From: JACVRW01 sp034664125
Lineage (GTDB): Bacteria > Actinomycetota > Thermoleophilia > Solirubrobacterales > Thermoleophilaceae
Direction of reading: 5' to 3'
NCBI GenBank assembly: GCA_034664125.1
Contig: JAXDIG010000046.1
Span: 62,001 to 126,000 of the forward strand
Length of the DNA: 64,000 nt
Shown here: in pieces, positions 42,146 through 50,172 of the stretch
Layout: the number at the start of each line of letters is the position of its first letter
Position numbering within the stretch: the stretch's first letter is position 1
Program-made: the position numbers and the translations under genes
The notes under the pieces: model-generated
Told to the model about the DNA's origin: nothing
What the model saw: only the letters and a program-made list of their open reading frames with translations
The model's database searches: none

Positions 42146-42727
42146 ATGCGCTCCCGCGACGGGCTGCGCGCCGTGGCGCTGGCGCTGCTCGTGCTCGCGC
42201 TCGTCGCGGGCGCGCAGCTCGTGGTGTTCCTCGCGTCGGGCAGCATCGCGCTGCTCGCCGACCTGATCCACAACGCCGGCGACGCCTCGACGGCCATCCC
42301 GCTGGGCGTGGCCTTCGCCCTGCGCAGCCCGCGGGCCGAGCGCTGGGCCGGCCTGGCGGTCGTCGCGGCGATCTTCGCCAGTGCCTGCGTGGCCGGCTAC
42401 GAGGCGATCGTGCGGCTGATCGATCCGCGCGGCGTCGACGCGCTCGGGGCGCTGGCCGCTGCCGGCGTGATCGGCTTCGCGGGCAACTGGGCCGCGGCCG
42501 CCATCCGCAGCCGGGCCGGTCGCAGGCTCCATAGCCTCGCGCTGATCGCCGACGGCGCCCACGCCCGGGCGGACGCGTACGTCAGCCTTGGGGTCGTGGC
42601 GAGCGCGATCGCCGTGGCGGCCGGCCTGCGCCTGGCCGATCCGCTGATCGGGCTCGGAATCACGATCGTGATCCTTCGAATCACGTGGAATTCCTGGAAG
42701 ACCGTGCGCGGCGGGCACGCCCACTGA
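42146..42727 (+). CDS. Short cation diffusion facilitator (CDF) membrane domain
   Basis: 193 residues with five or six membrane helices. The metal-site motifs of CDF transporters are visible: ADLIHNAGDAST in TM2 and GAHARADAYVSLGV (HxxxD) in TM5. A full CDF has about 290 residues with a cytoplasmic ferredoxin-like C-domain. Here the protein ends right after TM6, so the C-domain is absent. It may be a naturally short exporter. The next gene starts three bases after the stop. Confidence 0.83.
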   Translation: MRSRDGLRAVALALLVLALVAGAQLVVFLASGSIALLADLIHNAGDASTAIPLGVAFALRSPRAERWAGLAVVAAIFASACVAGYEAIVRLIDPRGVDALGALAAAGVIGFAGNWAAAAIRSRAGRRLHSLALIADGAHARADAYVSLGVVASAIAVAAGLRLADPLIGLGITIVILRITWNSWKTVRGGHAH

Positions 42728-42729
42728 CC

Positions 42730-44133
42730 GTGCGCGACGACGTCCTGCGCTCCTTCGCCGACGCCGAGCCGCGGCCGTTCTGGCTGTCCCAGCCGGGCGC
42801 GCCCGAGCCGGGGCCGCCGCTGGAGGCCGACGACGTGGCCGACCTGGTGGTGATCGGCGGCGGGCTCACGGGGCTCTGGACCGCGCTGCTCGCGCGCGAG
42901 CAGGACCCGGCGCGCGAGGTGGTGCTGCTCGAGGGCGAGCGGTTCGCGTTCGGCGCCAGCGGGCGCAACGGCGGCTTCGTGGACGCCTCGCTCACCCACG
43001 GGATCGAGAACGGCATTGCGCGGTGGCCGGACGAGATGGCGGAGCTCGAGCGGCTCGGCCGCGAGAACTTCGCCGCGATCCTGGAGGCGATGGCGCGCCA
43101 CGGGATCGATGCCGGCTTCGAGGAGACGGGCGAGCTGTCGTTCGCCACGGCGCCCTACCAGGCCGACTACATCCCCGAGATCGTCGAAACCGCCCGCGCC
43201 CACGGCTGGCCGGCCGAGGCGCTGAGCGCCGAGCAGGCGCGGGCCGAGGTGCACTCGCCGACCTACCACGGCGCCGCGTACCTGCCCGAGGGCCGTGGCC
43301 TGATCGACCCCGCCCGGCTCGCCTGGGGCCTGGCCGCGGCCGCGCGCGCGGCCGGCGTCAGGCTCTACGAGCGCTCGCCGGTGCAGCGGCTCGAGCAGGC
43401 CGGCGAGGGCGTGGTGGCCACGACCCGCTCCGGGGCGGCCGTCCACGCCCGGCGCGCCGTGCTGGCCACCAGCGCGTTCCCGCCGCTGGTGCGGGCGATC
43501 CGCCGCTACGTGGTGCCGGTCTACGACTACGTGCTGGTTTCGGAGCCGCTCAACCGAGAGCAGCGCGACTCGCTCGGCTGGGCGCGCCGCCAGGGCCTGA
43601 CCGACATGGGCAACCAGTTCCACTACTACCGGCTCACCAGCGACGACCGCATCCTGTTCGGGGGCTACGACGCGATCTACAACTTCCACAACGGCATGGG
43701 CTCGCACCTCGACGAGCGCCCGGCATCGTTCGAGCTGCTGGCCACTCACTTCTTCGACACGTTCCCGCAGCTCGCCGGTCTGCGGTTCACGCACCGGTGG
43801 GGAGGCGCGATCGACACGTGCTCGCGCTTCTCGGTGATGTTCGGCAAGGTGCTCGGCGGCCGCGCCGTGTTCGCGGTCGGCTACACGGGCCTCGGGGTGG
43901 CCGCCAGCCGCTTCGGGGCGCAGGTGGCGCTCGACCTGGCCGACGGCCGCGACACCGAGCGCACGCGCCTCGGCATGGTCCGCAGCAAGCCGATCCCGTT
44001 CCCGCCCGAGCCGCTGCGCTGGGCCGGCATCACCCTCACCCGGCGCGCCCTGGCGCGCGCCGACCGCCGCGGCGGCCGCCGCGGGCCGTGGCTGCGGGTG
44101 CTCGACCGGCTGGGGATGGGGTTCGACAGCTAG
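42730..44133 (+). CDS. FAD-dependent amine/amino acid oxidase (DAO family)
   Basis: 467 residues from GTG 42730. The FAD-binding DLVVIGGGLTGLWTALLARE sits about 40 residues in, then VLLEGERFAFGASGRNGGF, the substrate-domain TYHGAAYLPEGRGLIDP, and C-terminal VFAVGYTGLGVAASRFGAQ. The layout resembles gamma-glutamylputrescine oxidase (PuuB) and glycine/sarcosine oxidase relatives. The substrate is not certain. It ends tail-to-tail with the GNAT gene, sharing CTAG. Confidence 0.86.
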   Translation: MRDDVLRSFADAEPRPFWLSQPGAPEPGPPLEADDVADLVVIGGGLTGLWTALLAREQDPAREVVLLEGERFAFGASGRNGGFVDASLTHGIENGIARWPDEMAELERLGRENFAAILEAMARHGIDAGFEETGELSFATAPYQADYIPEIVETARAHGWPAEALSAEQARAEVHSPTYHGAAYLPEGRGLIDPARLAWGLAAAARAAGVRLYERSPVQRLEQAGEGVVATTRSGAAVHARRAVLATSAFPPLVRAIRRYVVPVYDYVLVSEPLNREQRDSLGWARRQGLTDMGNQFHYYRLTSDDRILFGGYDAIYNFHNGMGSHLDERPASFELLATHFFDTFPQLAGLRFTHRWGGAIDTCSRFSVMFGKVLGGRAVFAVGYTGLGVAASRFGAQVALDLADGRDTERTRLGMVRSKPIPFPPEPLRWAGITLTRRALARADRRGGRRGPWLRVLDRLGMGFDS

Positions 44134-44630
44134 TCACCGCGGACGAACTCGTCGGCGAGCAGGTCGAGCAGCAGGCCGTCCTTCCAGACTCCGAAGCGGT
44201 CGCGCGAGTAGCGCCGCATCACGCCGACGGGCTGGAAGCCGACCTTGCGGTAGCACGCGATCGCCACCGCGTTCTCGGCCTCGGGGTCGATCACCAGCCG
44301 GTGGAACCCGTGGTCGTCGATCAGGTGCGCGCACAGGACTCGCACCACCTCGGTGCCGAGGCCCTGCCCGTGCAGGGCGGGATCGAGGAACAGGTCGACC
44401 CCTGCATGGCGGAACATCGGCTCGGGCTCCTCGTACCACTCCGCGAAGCCGGCGATCTCGCCGTCGACCATGACCGTGTAGCCCACGGTGTTCGGCTCCG
44501 GGGCCGGCCAGTCGTCCTCGGGGTCCTGCCACCAGCGCCGCACCTCGGGCTCGAGGCGCAGCTCCCGCAACCGCTCGCGGTGCTCGGGCGCCACCGGCAC
44601 CAGCCGGACACGCGGCCCGTGCAGACTCAA
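44130..44630 (-). CDS. GNAT acetyltransferase (AAC(6')-like)
   Basis: 166 residues of the GNAT fold. The acetyl-CoA-binding segment is ALHGQGLGTEVVRVL, and late motif B is NAVAIACYRKVGFQPVGVMRRYSRDRFG. The pattern is close to aminoglycoside 6'-N-acetyltransferases, but many such relatives act on other amines. The start is TTG, overlapping the serS stop (TTGA). Confidence 0.85.
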   Translation of the reverse strand: MSLHGPRVRLVPVAPEHRERLRELRLEPEVRRWWQDPEDDWPAPEPNTVGYTVMVDGEIAGFAEWYEEPEPMFRHAGVDLFLDPALHGQGLGTEVVRVLCAHLIDDHGFHRLVIDPEAENAVAIACYRKVGFQPVGVMRRYSRDRFGVWKDGLLLDLLADEFVRGD

Positions 44631-45862
44631 ATCGTCGCCGGCGCGCCGTACGGGTGGAGCACCTCCGGCACGGCGACGCTGCCGTCGTCGCGCTGGTGGT
44701 TCTCCGCGATCGCGATGATCGTCCTGCCGATCGCGACGGCCGTGCCGTTGAGCGTGTGCACGTGCCGCGGCGACGCGCCCTCCTCGGGGCGCTGGCGGAT
44801 CTCGAGGCGGCGGGCCTGGTAGGCCGTTGTGTTCGAGCAGGAGGTGAGCTCGCGGTAGCGCCCCTGCCCAGGCAGCCAGGCCTCGAGGTCGTACTTCTTG
44901 GTGGCCGAGTTGCCCAGGTCGTGCGCCGCGATGTTCACCACCTGGTACGGGATCTCCAGCGCCTGCAGGATCTCCTCCTCGATCGCCAGCAGGCGCTCGT
45001 GCTCGGCGCCCGACTGCTCCGGCTCGACGAAGCTGAACATCTCGACCTTGTCGAACTGATGCACCCTGAAGATGCCCTGCGTGTCCTTGCCGGCGGCCCC
45101 GGCCTCGCGCCGGAAGCAGGTGGAGAACCCGGCGTAGCGGCGCGGCAGCTCGCCGGGACCGAGGATCTCGCCGGCGTGCAGCGACGCGAGCGGCACCTCA
45201 GACGTACCGGCCAGGTACAGGTCGTCCTCGGCCACGCGGTAGATCTGCTGCTCGGTGTCCGGCAGCATCCCCGTGCCGAACAGGGCCTGCTCGCGCACCA
45301 GCACCGGCGGCACCACCGGGGTGAAGCCCTTGCCCTCGAGCAGCTCGAGCACCCACTGGACGAGCGCGAACTCGAGCCTCACCAGCGGGCCCTTCAGGTA
45401 GACGAAGCGCGAGCCCGCCACCCGCGCGCCCTCCTCCAGGCCGAGGTGCTCACCCAGCAGCTCCACGTGATTGCGCCCTGTCTTGCCCCCCTCCCCCCAC
45501 GTGCGCACCACCTCGTCCTCCTGCGGCGCCGTCGGATCGGGCAGGTTCGGCAGCGCGGCCAGCACGGCGGCGCGGCGCTCCTCGACGGCGCGCAGCTCCT
45601 CGTCGAGCTCCTTCTCGCGCGCGGAAATCTGCTTGACCTCGGCGATGGCGTCCGCGGCGTCCGCGCCGGTGCGCTGCAGCTCGCCGATCTGCTTGGAGGC
45701 CTCGTTCTTGCGCCGCCTCAGCTCCTCCAGCTCGGGCAGCAGCGCGCGCCGGCGCTCGTCGAGCTCCAGCGCCTCGTCGAGCAGCGCGACGTCGAAGCCT
45801 CGCCTGCGCAGGGCCTCCCGTGCGGGCTCCGGGTCCTCGCGGATTTCTCTGAGGTCGAGCAC
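44627..45862 (-). CDS. serS: Seryl-tRNA synthetase
   Basis: A 411-residue class-II synthetase. The N-terminal antiparallel coiled coil (about 30-100, ELEELRRRKNEASKQIGELQ) binds the long variable arm of tRNA-Ser. Motif 2 (STCFRREAGAAGKDTQGIFRVHQFDKVEMF) and motif 3 (LNGTAVAIGRTIIAIAENHQ) are complete. The start is GTG 45862. It lies near the window's two tRNA-Ser genes by chance or not. Confidence 0.97.
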   Translation of the reverse strand: MLDLREIREDPEPAREALRRRGFDVALLDEALELDERRRALLPELEELRRRKNEASKQIGELQRTGADAADAIAEVKQISAREKELDEELRAVEERRAAVLAALPNLPDPTAPQEDEVVRTWGEGGKTGRNHVELLGEHLGLEEGARVAGSRFVYLKGPLVRLEFALVQWVLELLEGKGFTPVVPPVLVREQALFGTGMLPDTEQQIYRVAEDDLYLAGTSEVPLASLHAGEILGPGELPRRYAGFSTCFRREAGAAGKDTQGIFRVHQFDKVEMFSFVEPEQSGAEHERLLAIEEEILQALEIPYQVVNIAAHDLGNSATKKYDLEAWLPGQGRYRELTSCSNTTAYQARRLEIRQRPEEGASPRHVHTLNGTAVAIGRTIIAIAENHQRDDGSVAVPEVLHPYGAPATI

Positions 45863-45880
45863 TGCGACCTCGGCGCGCCG

Positions 45881-46294
45881 CTACTCGCCGGTCTGGCCGG
45901 AGGCGGTCACGTCCTTGCTTCCGCCCTCCTTGCCGGAGTACTTGGAAAGGAACTCCGCCACGGCGTCGGCGTCCTTGCCCACGACGATGTTGGCCGGCAT
46001 GATGCCGCCCGAGAAGCCGCCGTTGCGGATCGCGAACAGCACGTCGTCGCGGGCCTCCTTGCGGACGTTGAAGTTCGGCCCGTTGGTGCGCTCGCCACCC
46101 TGGATCGACCCCTCAGGCTTGGAGCCGTAGGCGTTCGCCGCGTTGAGCGAGTGGCAGCCGGAGCAGCGCTCGTAGAAGAGCACGGCGCCCTTGTGGGCCA
46201 CTTTCTCGGTCTTCGGAACCTCGATGCTCCCGCCGCAGCCGGCGGCGAGCAACGCCATCACAGTGACGCACAGAATGGCGGTCGGGCGGCCCAC
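45881..46294 (-). CDS. Cytochrome c lipoprotein
   Basis: 137 residues. A lipobox signal (MALLAAGC, Cys20) anchors it on the outer face. A single haem c motif CSGCH (Cys44, Cys47, His48) and a distal Met99 (GGIMPANIVV) give His/Met ligation as in cytochrome c6/c551 types. The start is GTG 46294. It is divergent from a copper lipoprotein gene with only 24 bases between start codons, suggesting coordinated expression of two electron-transfer proteins. The partner oxidase is not in view. Confidence 0.88.
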   Translation of the reverse strand: MGRPTAILCVTVMALLAAGCGGSIEVPKTEKVAHKGAVLFYERCSGCHSLNAANAYGSKPEGSIQGGERTNGPNFNVRKEARDDVLFAIRNGGFSGGIMPANIVVGKDADAVAEFLSKYSGKEGGSKDVTASGQTGE

Positions 46295-46318
46295 GGCGGC
46301 GCATAGTATCCGCTCCCA
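46295..46318. promoter_or_regulatory. 24-base divergent start-to-start interval
   Basis: Only 24 bases separate the GTG of the cytochrome c gene from the ATG of the cupredoxin gene. The interval has one -10-like TAGTAT and no Shine-Dalgarno sequence for either gene. At least one transcript must therefore be leaderless or start inside the other gene. Confidence 0.5.
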
Positions 46319-46699
46319 ATGCGTCGCCTCGCTGCCCCCTTCGCCATCCTCCTGCTGGTGGCGGGATGCGGCGGGGACGACGGCGCGGGCTCCGGCCGCA
46401 CCGTCACGGTCGACCGCGACGCGAGCGTCACGGTCAAGGCGCGCGAGTACTCCTACGACCCCGATCGGATCGTCGTGCGGGGTGCCGGCGTGCTCACGAT
46501 CCGGCTCGAGAACGACGGCGATCTGGCGCACAACCTCCGCCTACGACGCGACGGCAAGGAGGTCGGCGGGACCCCCAGCTTCCCCGCCGGCCGCACCGAA
46601 TCCGCGCGGCTGCGCCTGCGACCCGGGGCCTACGAGATGCTCTGCACGGTGGGCGACCACGCCGAGCTGGGGATGACAGGCAGGCTGGAGGTGAAGTAG
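46319..46699 (+). CDS. Cupredoxin-like copper lipoprotein
   Basis: 126 residues. The lipobox LLLVAGC (Cys17) is followed by a Greek-key beta domain. The type-1 copper ligands are in order: His71 (LAHNLRL), Cys109 (MLCTVGDH), His114 and Met119. The role is an electron carrier or copper store on the outer face. The start is ATG 46319. The next 124 bases to the RsbW-like gene hold no gene that I can support. Confidence 0.85.
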   Translation: MRRLAAPFAILLLVAGCGGDDGAGSGRTVTVDRDASVTVKAREYSYDPDRIVVRGAGVLTIRLENDGDLAHNLRLRRDGKEVGGTPSFPAGRTESARLRLRPGAYEMLCTVGDHAELGMTGRLEVK

Positions 46700-46823
46700 T
46701 GCCCCGACGGCGACCGGTTCGCCGCCGATGCTGACGACCTCCGGGCGAATCCTTCGCGGTTTGGGGTCGTCACCGGCCGTCGCCGGGGCAGACGTGGGTT
46801 TCGCCACCCCCTCTGGCGCTCCT

Positions 46824-47240
46824 TTATTGCAAGCGCTTGACCAAACGCAGCCGTGTTCCGTCGTCTCCGGGGTCGAGCTCGACCGTGTCCATCATCAGCC
46901 GCATGAACTCCAGCCCGCGGCCGCTCTCGGGCATGTCGCCGCGGCGGCGGACCCTCGGCACGAACCGGCCCGTGTCGAGCACCTCGAACACCAGCGAGCC
47001 GGCCTCCTGGCTGATGAAGATGCGGACCGGGTCGTCCGGTGAGCTCGACCCGTGCTGGATCGCGTTCGTGACCGCCTCGCTGAGCGCCAGCTTCACCTGA
47101 TAGCAGGCGTGCGAGGGCAGCCCGAACTCCATCGCCGCGCGCTCGGCGAAGTCGCGCGCCTCCTTCAGGCGCGCCAGATCGGCGCGGATCGAATGCTCGC
47201 GCCGCTTCGACGCGACTGCGGAGTGCCTCGACGAACTCAC
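46824..47240 (-). CDS. RsbW-like anti-sigma/serine kinase (HATPase)
   Basis: 138 residues from GTG 47240; TTG 47291 and GTG 47282 are alternative longer starts. GHKL ATPase features are the N-box ALSEAVTNAIQHG, DTGRFVPR and a late G-motif GRGLEFMRLMMD. Such proteins bind sigma factors or phosphorylate anti-anti-sigma proteins in general stress control. No sigma factor or antagonist gene is adjacent, so the partner is elsewhere. It is divergent from the DUF4331 operon. Confidence 0.87.
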   Translation of the reverse strand: MSSSRHSAVASKRREHSIRADLARLKEARDFAERAAMEFGLPSHACYQVKLALSEAVTNAIQHGSSSPDDPVRIFISQEAGSLVFEVLDTGRFVPRVRRRGDMPESGRGLEFMRLMMDTVELDPGDDGTRLRLVKRLQ

Positions 47241-47358
47241 TGGAGGAGTTTTACGCGATCGAAGTGATCCGGTTGTGTCCACCCTGCGCAAGGGAGGGGC
47301 AGCAGGAGGCGGGATTGCACAGATTTCGCCTCGTCACCTCTCAAAGGAGGACTCGCAA

Positions 47359-48810
47359 ATGCGCAAGCTGCTGATCGCCCCTGCGGCGCTCACAGCCGCA
47401 GCCCTCGCGGCAACGCTCGGCTTCGGCTCGAGCCACCGCGAGGCACCCGGGATCACTCTCGATCCAACGGCCGACAACACCGACACGTACGCGTGGACGG
47501 CGAAGGACGCCCCCGGCGCCCTGACAGTCGCGGCCGACTGGATTCCCGGGGAGGTTCCGGCCAACGGCCCGAACTTCTTCGGGTGGGACGACCGGGCGCG
47601 GTACTACATCCACATCGACAACACCGGCGACGGTCGTCCCGACGTCAGCTACCGGTACCAGTTCAAGACCACGGTCAAGAACAAGGAGTCGTTTCTCTAC
47701 GCCCTGCCGGGCGCGAGCGGATACAACGACCCCAAGCTGAACGTCGTCCAGCGGTACTCGATCGTGCGGGAGACGTGGAGCTACAAGGGCAAGAAGGCCT
47801 CCGTGCACGCGAAGACCATCGCCCGCGGGCTGCCGTCCGCTCCGCCGAACATCGGTCCCAAGACGATGCCGAACTACTCGGTGTTCGAGGCCGGGGCCGT
47901 CAAGACGATCGGTAACGGCACGAAGGTGTTCGCCGGCCAGCGCGACGATCCGTTCTTCGTCGACCTGGGGGCCACCTTCGACGGCATCAACGTCCGCCAG
48001 CTCACCGGCAACCAGGGTCAGGGCAAGGACGACCTGAGTGGCATGAACACCCACTCGATCGTCATGCAGATCCCGGAGCAGCAGGTGACGAAGGACCACA
48101 AGGCCGTGTCCGGTCCGGGCGCGGGCAACGCGGTCGTCGGCGTGTGGTCCACCACGGAGCGCAAGCGGCTCCAGGTGAACGGCGCCTCCGCCGCCAAGCG
48201 CAAGCACCCGAAGGCCAGGCGGTCGTACCACGACGGCTGGGTCCAGGTGTCGCGCCTCGGCAACCCGCTGGTCAACGAGGTGGTCATCCCCCTCGGCAAG
48301 AAGGATCAGTTCAACCGCACCACGCCCGACCGCGACGCGGCGCTCTACGGCAAGTACGTCGTGAAGCCCGAGCTCGCGGCGATCCTGAACGCGCTGTTCG
48401 ACATCAAGGCTCCGGAGAACGGCCGCACGGACATCGTGCAGGCGCTGCTCCAGGGGATCCCGATGCTCAACCAGCACGCCGGGATCGAGGGGCCGCCGGC
48501 CGTTGACACGATCAAGCTCAACCTCGGCGTGCCTCCGGCTGACACGGAGGACCGCTTCGGTGTGATCGGCGGCGACACCGCCGGCTTCCCGAACGGCCGC
48601 CGCCTCGGCGACGACGTCGTGGACATCGAGCTCCAGGTCGTGGCCGGCTTCCTCAAGGACAACAAGGTGCCGCTGGGAGACGGCGTGGACCAGAACGACA
48701 AGCCGTTCCTGGCCACGTTCCCGTACCTGGCGTCGCCGCACAACGGGTTCGACTCCGCGCCTTCGACGCGCGTCGAGCCCGGCCATGCGCCGGTGCCCGC
48801 GGGCGGCTAG
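47359..48810 (+). CDS. DUF4331 family secreted protein
   Basis: 483 residues with a signal peptide (LLIAPAALTAAALAATLGFG). The mature part begins SSHREAPGITLDPTADNTD, the family hallmark, and includes YYIHIDNTGDGRPDVSYRY and GVPPADTEDRFGVIGGDTAGFPNGRRLGDDVVD. The His and many Asp in conserved loops suggest metal or ligand binding; the biochemical function is unknown. AAAGGAGG lies well before ATG 47359. It is first in a run with a TPR protein and two Ni/Co-type transporters. Confidence 0.9.
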   Translation: MRKLLIAPAALTAAALAATLGFGSSHREAPGITLDPTADNTDTYAWTAKDAPGALTVAADWIPGEVPANGPNFFGWDDRARYYIHIDNTGDGRPDVSYRYQFKTTVKNKESFLYALPGASGYNDPKLNVVQRYSIVRETWSYKGKKASVHAKTIARGLPSAPPNIGPKTMPNYSVFEAGAVKTIGNGTKVFAGQRDDPFFVDLGATFDGINVRQLTGNQGQGKDDLSGMNTHSIVMQIPEQQVTKDHKAVSGPGAGNAVVGVWSTTERKRLQVNGASAAKRKHPKARRSYHDGWVQVSRLGNPLVNEVVIPLGKKDQFNRTTPDRDAALYGKYVVKPELAAILNALFDIKAPENGRTDIVQALLQGIPMLNQHAGIEGPPAVDTIKLNLGVPPADTEDRFGVIGGDTAGFPNGRRLGDDVVDIELQVVAGFLKDNKVPLGDGVDQNDKPFLATFPYLASPHNGFDSAPSTRVEPGHAPVPAGG

Positions 48811-48819
48811 CCCGTAAGC

Positions 48820-48863
48820 GAGATCGGCGGGGAGCGCTCAGGCCCGGCGCTCCCCGCGATCTC
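48820..48863 (+). terminator. Strong stem-loop after the DUF4331 gene
   Basis: GAGATCGGCGGGGAGCGC pairs with GCGCTCCCCGCGATCTC (17 pairs, one bulged G) around a 9-base loop, ten bases after the stop codon. Only a weak T-rich TTCTT follows. It may partly terminate so that DUF4331 is made in excess over the downstream genes, or act as a processing site. Confidence 0.65.
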
Positions 48864-48885
48864 CGTTCTTCGGAGGACTTCGCAA

Positions 48886-50172
48886 ATGGCTCTCTCCCCA
48901 CCCAACTTCTTCCTCAAGCTGCTCGCCCCGCTCGTGGTGTTCGCGGTTCTGCTCGCCGTGCTGATGGCGGTGAACGGCGGCGGGGCGCCGTCGCTGCCGC
49001 TATCCGCGGATCCCGGCGCCCCGACGGGCGACGCCGTTGCGGACTACCAGCGGGCCGTGCGCGCCGCACCCGGCAACGCCGACGCCTACGCGGGACTCGG
49101 CGATGCGTACCTCGCCCGCGCGCGCGCGACGAGCGACCCGGGCTTCTACTCGCGGGCGGGGCGCGCCTTCGACGCCGCGCTGCGGCGCGACCCACGCGAC
49201 CTGGGCGCGCTGATCGGCTCGGGCACGCTGGCCGGGCTGCGCCACGACTTCCACGCGCAGCTGCGCCTCGGCCGGATGGCGGCGGCGCGGGCGCCGCAGC
49301 TGGCCCGGCCCTACACGGTGATCGCCGACGCCCAGATCGAGCTGGGCCGCTACCACCAGGCCGCGCGCTCGATCCAGCGCCTCGTCGACACCAAGCCGGG
49401 ACTGGCCGCCTACTCGCGCGCGAGCTACTACCGCGAGCTGTCGGGCGACACCGCCGGGGCGGTCGCGGCCATGCGGCTGGCGGCGTCCGCCGGCGGCGCG
49501 TCCGAGAACGTGGCCTACGTCCAGGTGCTGCTGGGCGACCTCCAGCTGAGCCGCGGTCGCGTCGGCGCCGCGCGGCTGGCATACACCTCGGCCCTGCGAG
49601 CGCTGCCCGCCTATCCGGGCGGCATGGTTGGACTCGCGAGAGCGGACGCGGCGGGCGGCGATCTGGGGAGAGCCGCCGCCCGCCTGCGCCGTGCGGCCGC
49701 GCGGCTGCCGCTCACCTCCACGCTCGGACTGCTGTCGCAGGCCGAGCAGGCGCTCGGCCACCCGGCGGCGGCTCGGGCCGCGCTGGACACGGCGCGGGCT
49801 CAGCAGCGGCTCTTCCGTGCCGCGGCCACGGCGCCCGACGCCGAGGCGGTGCTGTTCGAGGCCGACCACGGCTCTCATGCGGCCGCGGTCGAGCTCGGCC
49901 GGCGCGTGTGGCGGACGATGCCGAGCGTACGGTCGGCGGACGCGCTGGGGTGGGCACTGACCCGCTCCGGGCGGCCGGCGGCCGGCTATGCCTTCGCGAG
50001 GCGCGCCCTGGCGCTCGGCTCGCGCGATCCCTCCTTCCGGCTGCACGCCGGGATAGCGGCCAAGGAGGCCGGGCTGGCCGGCCCGGCGGCGCGGCACCTC
50101 GCAATCGCGGCCGCGGGCCGGGCCGCCCTGGCCCCCCGGGCGGCGGCGCTGCTCGAGGAGGCCCGGCGATGA
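48886..50172 (+). CDS. Membrane-anchored TPR-repeat protein
   Basis: 428 residues. An N-terminal membrane anchor (LLAPLVVFAVLLAVLMAV) is followed by about eight to ten TPR-like helix pairs: AVADYQRAVRAAPGNADAYAGLGDAYLARA, then KPGLAAYSRASYYRELSGDTAGAVAAM and others, to the end. It probably scaffolds a complex outside the membrane. GGAGG precedes its ATG, and the last four bases overlap the NicO start (ATGA). Confidence 0.87.
   Translation: MALSPPNFFLKLLAPLVVFAVLLAVLMAVNGGGAPSLPLSADPGAPTGDAVADYQRAVRAAPGNADAYAGLGDAYLARARATSDPGFYSRAGRAFDAALRRDPRDLGALIGSGTLAGLRHDFHAQLRLGRMAAARAPQLARPYTVIADAQIELGRYHQAARSIQRLVDTKPGLAAYSRASYYRELSGDTAGAVAAMRLAASAGGASENVAYVQVLLGDLQLSRGRVGAARLAYTSALRALPAYPGGMVGLARADAAGGDLGRAAARLRRAAARLPLTSTLGLLSQAEQALGHPAAARAALDTARAQQRLFRAAATAPDAEAVLFEADHGSHAAAVELGRRVWRTMPSVRSADALGWALTRSGRPAAGYAFARRALALGSRDPSFRLHAGIAAKEAGLAGPAARHLAIAAAGRAALAPRAAALLEEARR

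Noticed and set aside
46700..46823. Gap between the cupredoxin and RsbW-like genes, considered for a small RNA or gene
   Set aside because: No start with a binding site, no strong stem with a U-tract, and no clear promoter.
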